Source of the DNA: DASQWP01 sp050697555
GTDB taxonomy: Bacteria > Actinomycetota > Thermoleophilia > Gaiellales > Gaiellaceae
Direction: 5' to 3'
Assembly (NCBI GenBank): GCA_050697555.1
Contig: JBOHAD010000032.1
Span: forward strand, 1-25,440
Length of the DNA: 25,440 nucleotides
The notes under the pieces were generated by a model, which ran no database searches, had not been told where the DNA came from, and saw nothing but the letters and a program-made list of their open reading frames with translations. Positions 22,683-25,440 of the stretch are shown here, piece by piece; positions within the stretch are counted from its first letter, which is position 1; the number at the start of each line of letters is the position of its first letter. Position numbers and translations under genes: made by a program.

Positions 22683-23017
22683 GTGCCTGGGTGGCGTAAG
22701 CTCGCGCCCGACGAGGTCGACCAGGCGGTAGGCGATGGGTCGTCCTGCTCGACTTCTTCCAAGACGCGTGCCCGCCCTGCCACGCGCTCGAGCCGCGCCT
22801 GGAGGCGTTCGCGCGCCGTCACCTTGACGAGCTGCGCGTCTACCAGATCGACATCGATGAGAACGCCGAGACGCCGCAGCGGTTCGCGATCATGAGCATC
22901 CCAACCCTGATTCTCTTCCGGCAGGGCGACGAGGTCGCGCGGCTCGACGGCCTAATCCGCGAAGACGAACTCGAGCAGGCGCTCGCGCGAACGGGAGCGA
23001 GCGAAAAGGAGGCGTAA
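22683..23017 (+). CDS. Thioredoxin-like protein with one frameshift
   Basis: GTG 22683 directly follows the preceding stop (TAGGTG), with GGGAGG upstream. The start PGWRKLAPDEVDQAVGDG shifts frame at the GGG run 22737-22739; one more G gives VVLLDFFQDACPPCHALEPR, with the active site CPPC. RVYQIDIDENAETPQRFAIM and SIPTLILFRQGDEVARLDGL (with the cis-Pro of thioredoxins) complete the fold, and TAA is at 23015-23017. The restored protein of about 111 residues is a normal cytoplasmic thioredoxin, possibly a reductant for peroxiredoxin or OsmC-type enzymes in this window. The break is probably a homopolymer error. Confidence 0.8.
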
Positions 23018-23030
23018 ATGCCGACGCCGA

Positions 23031-23453
23031 TCAGCCGCGACCGAAGAGCGGGTTGGTGATCGACAAGCCAGCGTCCCCCTGAAGCTGGTTGTAGGCGTAG
23101 AAGAGCACGAGCGCGCCGCCGACCATCGCCATGTTTTTCATGAAGTGCGCCATCTGGTTGCTCTTCATCTGCTCGTCTGTCTCCCGCCAGAACCCGTGCA
23201 TGAAGAACGCGACCGGAAGGAGGAAGGCGACGAGCAGCAACGCCCCGAGATCAGCCCAGACCCCCAGCATGACGGAGAGCGCGCCGGCCACCGCCATCAG
23301 CCCACTGAGCGGCACCAGCACCTCGGGTGCCGGGACGCGGTACATGCGTGCATACGCGATTCCCTGGCGCGCCTGGAGCAGGTGAACGGTCGCGCCTGAG
23401 AAGAGGAAGACGAGGCCGAAGACGATGCGCCCGATTAGGAAGAGAACGTCCAC
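23031..23453 (-). CDS. DoxX-family membrane protein
   Basis: A 140-residue protein with four membrane helices: LIGRIVFGLVFLFSGATVHL, VPLSGLMAVAGALSVMLGVW, LGALLLVAFLLPVAFFMHGF and MVGGALVLFYAYN. The loop MKSNQMAHFMKNMAMVGGAL is the DoxX signature region. DoxX proteins are linked to thiosulfate oxidation or to membrane thiol/redox complexes; the exact role here is unknown. GTG 23453 has GGGGGAG close upstream. It lies downstream of the DsrE gene on the same strand (gap 45 bases) and converges on thioredoxin, a pairing that suits sulfur or thiol chemistry. Confidence 0.85.
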   Translation of the reverse strand: MDVLFLIGRIVFGLVFLFSGATVHLLQARQGIAYARMYRVPAPEVLVPLSGLMAVAGALSVMLGVWADLGALLLVAFLLPVAFFMHGFWRETDEQMKSNQMAHFMKNMAMVGGALVLFYAYNQLQGDAGLSITNPLFGRG

Positions 23454-23498
23454 CCGGCTCCCCCCGTTGCGTCCGTGGTAACTGTCATCGATGCGCCA

Positions 23499-23855
23499 TC
23501 AGAACGTGATGATCTCATAGCCATCGTGCACGAGCGACCGAAGGCTCGGGTGCCCCTTGTGATCGCGCAGCAGCGGGAAGCCGATCTGCTCTAGCTCGTC
23601 GCGTACCTCGAAGGCGCCCGCGCAGTAGTGGCAGGCGCCCGCGACCTTGTCGCGCAGTCCCTCGAATCGCTCGTGCAGTCGGTGGTCGGGCTTCGAGAGC
23701 TCAGCTGCCCAGCGCACGCCGGCGCCGTCGAAGATGATCGTCACCTCGTCGCCGTGCTCCTTGAACTCGTCCGCCGTTGAGAGCGCGTTCACGATCCGGC
23801 CGAGTTCCCCGTGCGTCTCGGTGTCTGCGAGCACGACGATCGCTGCCTTGTCCAT
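23499..23855 (-). CDS. DsrE-family protein
   Basis: A 118-residue protein. MDKAAIVVLADTETHGELGR with the following helix, EVTIIFDGAGVRWAAEL, and GACHYCAGAFEVRDELEQIG fit the DsrE/DsrF-like fold; Cys in the CHYC segment stands where sulfur-carrying members have their active cysteine. ATG 23855 is chosen because AAGGGGGAA lies six bases upstream; an in-frame GTG lies seven codons earlier. DsrE-like proteins pass sulfur (persulfide) to partners. It stands before DoxX in the same direction. Confidence 0.8.
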   Translation of the reverse strand: MDKAAIVVLADTETHGELGRIVNALSTADEFKEHGDEVTIIFDGAGVRWAAELSKPDHRLHERFEGLRDKVAGACHYCAGAFEVRDELEQIGFPLLRDHKGHPSLRSLVHDGYEIITF

Positions 23856-23897
23856 CCCGATTCCCCCTTCATTCACCGTTCTTGGCTGCCGTCACCG

Positions 23898-24099
23898 TTA
23901 GATGACCGGCAGGTGCGTCTCCGATTCGCCCAAGCGTGCGACGAGCGAACTCCGCGTGCCGGGTTGGCGCCACCACGCGGTGCCCACGCCGGCCGCCCCT
24001 GCGGCGCAGGGCGCGGGGTAGAGGATCGCGATGCCGGGGCGGAGCAACTGGGCACTGAGCTGGGCTGGGTCGGAATCGGCGATGGTCGCGATCCCGTGC
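23898..24099 (-). pseudogene. Unassigned coding fragment after the cupin gene
   Basis: On the minus strand the frame GIATIADSDPAQLSAQLLRP, then GIAILYPAPCAAGAAG and SLVARLGESETHLPVI, looks protein-like. It has no start of its own: it enters from inside the cupin gene, where the frame is antisense-like noise. No family is recognised. It may be the 3' end of a lost gene, or chance. Confidence 0.2.
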
Positions 24100-24651
24100 T
24101 CAGGCGGGCGCGCCGACGACGGTCGGCTGGTAGCCCAGCAGCCGGCCGAGCGGCGCACTGACCGCGAGCGCCGCGCGCTGCAGGACTGCGGGTGGGAACG
24201 GGAGGCGGACGGTGTCGAAGTGCGCCTTCGCGATCACCGCGAGCCGGAGCGGACTCGGCATGCCCTTGCGGTTCGTCTTGCCCTCGGCTGCGAGCGTGAA
24301 CATCGTCTCGATCAGCGACTCGAATTTGAGGGCGGGGCGTACTTCGCAGAGAAAGCGCGCCTCGTCCTCACCGGCGTTCCAGAAGCGGTGGGGTGTGCCC
24401 GGCGCGACCACGGCGACGTCGCCTGGTCTTGCCACGAGCTCTTTGTCGCCGACGCGAAGGCCGAGCAGTCCTTCGAGCACCTCGAAGCGTTCGGTCTGGT
24501 GGGGGTGCACGTGCGCGGCGGCGACGAAGCCATGCGGGCGCACGATCGTCTCGACCAGCACCGACTCGCCGTCCGTCTCCTCGGAGGTGCGGTGGAAGAC
24601 GAGCACCTCGCCGGTGACCGGGTTCTCGAGCCTGTCTCCTGCGTGAATCAT
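24100..24651 (-). CDS. Cupin-domain protein
   Basis: A 183-residue protein. The first cupin motif is HVHPHQTERFEVLEG (His, His, Glu metal ligands), and the second is RPGDVAVVAPGTPHRFWNAG (third His). A C-terminal helical part (ALKFESLIETMFTLAAEGKT, LRLAVIAKAHFDTVRLPFPP) with a hydrophobic stretch is found in a cupin group common in actinobacteria, whose function is not known. ATG 24651 follows GAGGAG by six bases; an in-frame start 17 codons earlier lacks this. It seems to be transcribed alone. Confidence 0.85.
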   Translation of the reverse strand: MIHAGDRLENPVTGEVLVFHRTSEETDGESVLVETIVRPHGFVAAAHVHPHQTERFEVLEGLLGLRVGDKELVARPGDVAVVAPGTPHRFWNAGEDEARFLCEVRPALKFESLIETMFTLAAEGKTNRKGMPSPLRLAVIAKAHFDTVRLPFPPAVLQRAALAVSAPLGRLLGYQPTVVGAPA

Positions 24652-24776
24652 CGTTCTCCTCTCGTCTCGTGTGTCGGAGAGGACAGGCTCACCGTCGGGC
24701 ATGCGAATGTCGTCCCCCCGGGGCTGGAACCGGTGTCGCCGCGGAGGGGGATCCTCGCGGCCCCCCAGGGGAGGAC

Positions 24777-25440
24777 TTAGGGGCCGGCCGGCACGCCTGG
24801 CTGGGCGAGGCCGCTCTCGTAGGCGAAGATCACCGCGTGGACGCGGTCGCGCAGACGGAGCTTGCGCAAGATCCGCTTGACGTGCGTCTTCACCGTCGAC
24901 TCCTCGACCACGAGCGCGGCGGCGATCTCCCCGTTCGAGAGGCCGTGGGCGATCAGCGTCAGCACCTCACGCTCGCGCGGGGTGAGCGCGTCGAGGCGAT
25001 CGCGGGCGGACGAGTCGGGGGTCGGCTGCTGCGCCGTCCGCTCGATCACGGTGCGGGTGACCGAGGGCGAGAGGAGCGCCTCGCCGGCGGCGACGGTGTG
25101 GACGGCGGCGATCAGCTCCTCCGGCCTTGTGCGCTTGAGGAGGAAGCCCGACGCGCCGGCGTCGAGGGCCCCGAAGATGTAGTCGTCCTGCTCGAAGGTG
25201 GTCAGGATCACCACTCTTGCCTCGGGCTGAACGGCGAGCAGCTCCCGGGTGGCGGCGATGCCGTCGAGGTTGGGCATGCGCACGTCCATGAGCACGACGT
25301 CCGCGGTCAGGGTGCGCGCGCGCTCGACCGCTGCGTGGCCGTCGCTCGCCTCGCCGACGACCTCGATCGTCTCGTCGCTCGAGAGCACCGAGCGCAGGCC
25401 GGCACGCATCAGGTCATCGTCGTCGACGAGCAGGACGCGG
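24777..25440 (-). CDS. NarL/LuxR-family response regulator, 5' end beyond the window
   Basis: The frame continues upstream to the window edge as RVLLVDDDDLMRAGLRSVL, so ATG 25409 is internal and the true start lies beyond 25440. The receiver has VVLMDVRMPNLDG (Asp site), ILTTFEQDDYIF and LLKRTRPEELIAAVHT; the LuxR helix-turn-helix is LTPREREVLTLIAHGLSNGE to STVKTHVKRILRKL. It is closely similar to the regulator at 20832-21512, so the two are recent paralogues. Its kinase is probably just outside the window. Confidence 0.92.
   Translation of the reverse strand, partial: RVLLVDDDDLMRAGLRSVLSSDETIEVVGEASDGHAAVERARTLTADVVLMDVRMPNLDGIAATRELLAVQPEARVVILTTFEQDDYIFGALDAGASGFLLKRTRPEELIAAVHTVAAGEALLSPSVTRTVIERTAQQPTPDSSARDRLDALTPREREVLTLIAHGLSNGEIAAALVVEESTVKTHVKRILRKLRLRDRVHAVIFAYESGLAQPGVPAGP

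Noticed and set aside
1..25440. CRISPR arrays
   Set aside because: No regularly spaced direct repeats were seen anywhere in the window.

Overview
This is a GC-rich (roughly 70% by eye) actinobacterial-type chromosome segment. The protein families (a duplicated RpoD-like sigma factor, a DesK/NarL pair, CtaG and CtaB, an R2-like diiron protein, a PCYCGC-type protein, a signal-peptide-less BtuF-like protein) and their sequence style suggest a soil member of Thermoleophilia (Gaiellales/Solirubrobacterales type). That placement is inference; there is no rRNA here.

Layout. 1-1802 (minus): a leucine operon with a 29-codon leader peptide rich in Leu/Ile/Val codons, a short leuA and a compact LeuB-like gene that leaves the window. 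2161-4275 (plus): beta-carbonic anhydrase, 1-Cys peroxiredoxin and a GrdB-family protein with an in-frame TGA at the selenocysteine position of a UxxC motif, followed by a hairpin that fits the bacterial SECIS model. 4276-4990: a luciferase-like monooxygenase remnant next to a 77-bp element with inverted ends. 5097-6752: zinc-ribbon protein, cold-shock-domain protein and an RpoD-like sigma factor. 7085-8219: a decayed IS with TG...CA ends. 8497-9647: a PIN/HTH toxin-antitoxin-like pair with a promoter. 9725-12607: a tRNA-Ser 3' fragment, repeats, a transporter stub, an MBL-fold gene, a BtuF-like gene and a broken tyrosine recombinase, which together look like integration scars. 12652-14225: OsmC and a diiron protein. 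14400-14941: an EAL remnant and the 3' half of a PCYCGC-family gene with a second in-frame TGA where the family has cysteine. 14853-17245: ctaG (broken), ctaB and a small A/B-barrel-like protein. 17275-19469: an ABC exporter cassette. 19654-21512: histidine kinase and response regulator. 21723-23017: a chimera of DUF3800, P-type ATPase and DUF7482 pieces, then thioredoxin. 23031-25440: DoxX, DsrE, cupin and a second response regulator.

The strongest result is the selenocysteine candidate at 3967-3969, with a weaker second at 14798-14800. Both sit in UxxC redox motifs and both have a hairpin at a suitable distance. The genes around the first are redox or CO2 related (carbonic anhydrase, peroxiredoxin).

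A caution on quality: many genes are broken by single-base shifts, several in mononucleotide runs (leuA, btuF-like, DUF7482, thioredoxin). That pattern suggests homopolymer errors from a long-read or poorly polished assembly in at least some of them. Such errors cannot create the TGA codons, because frame is kept on both sides of each.
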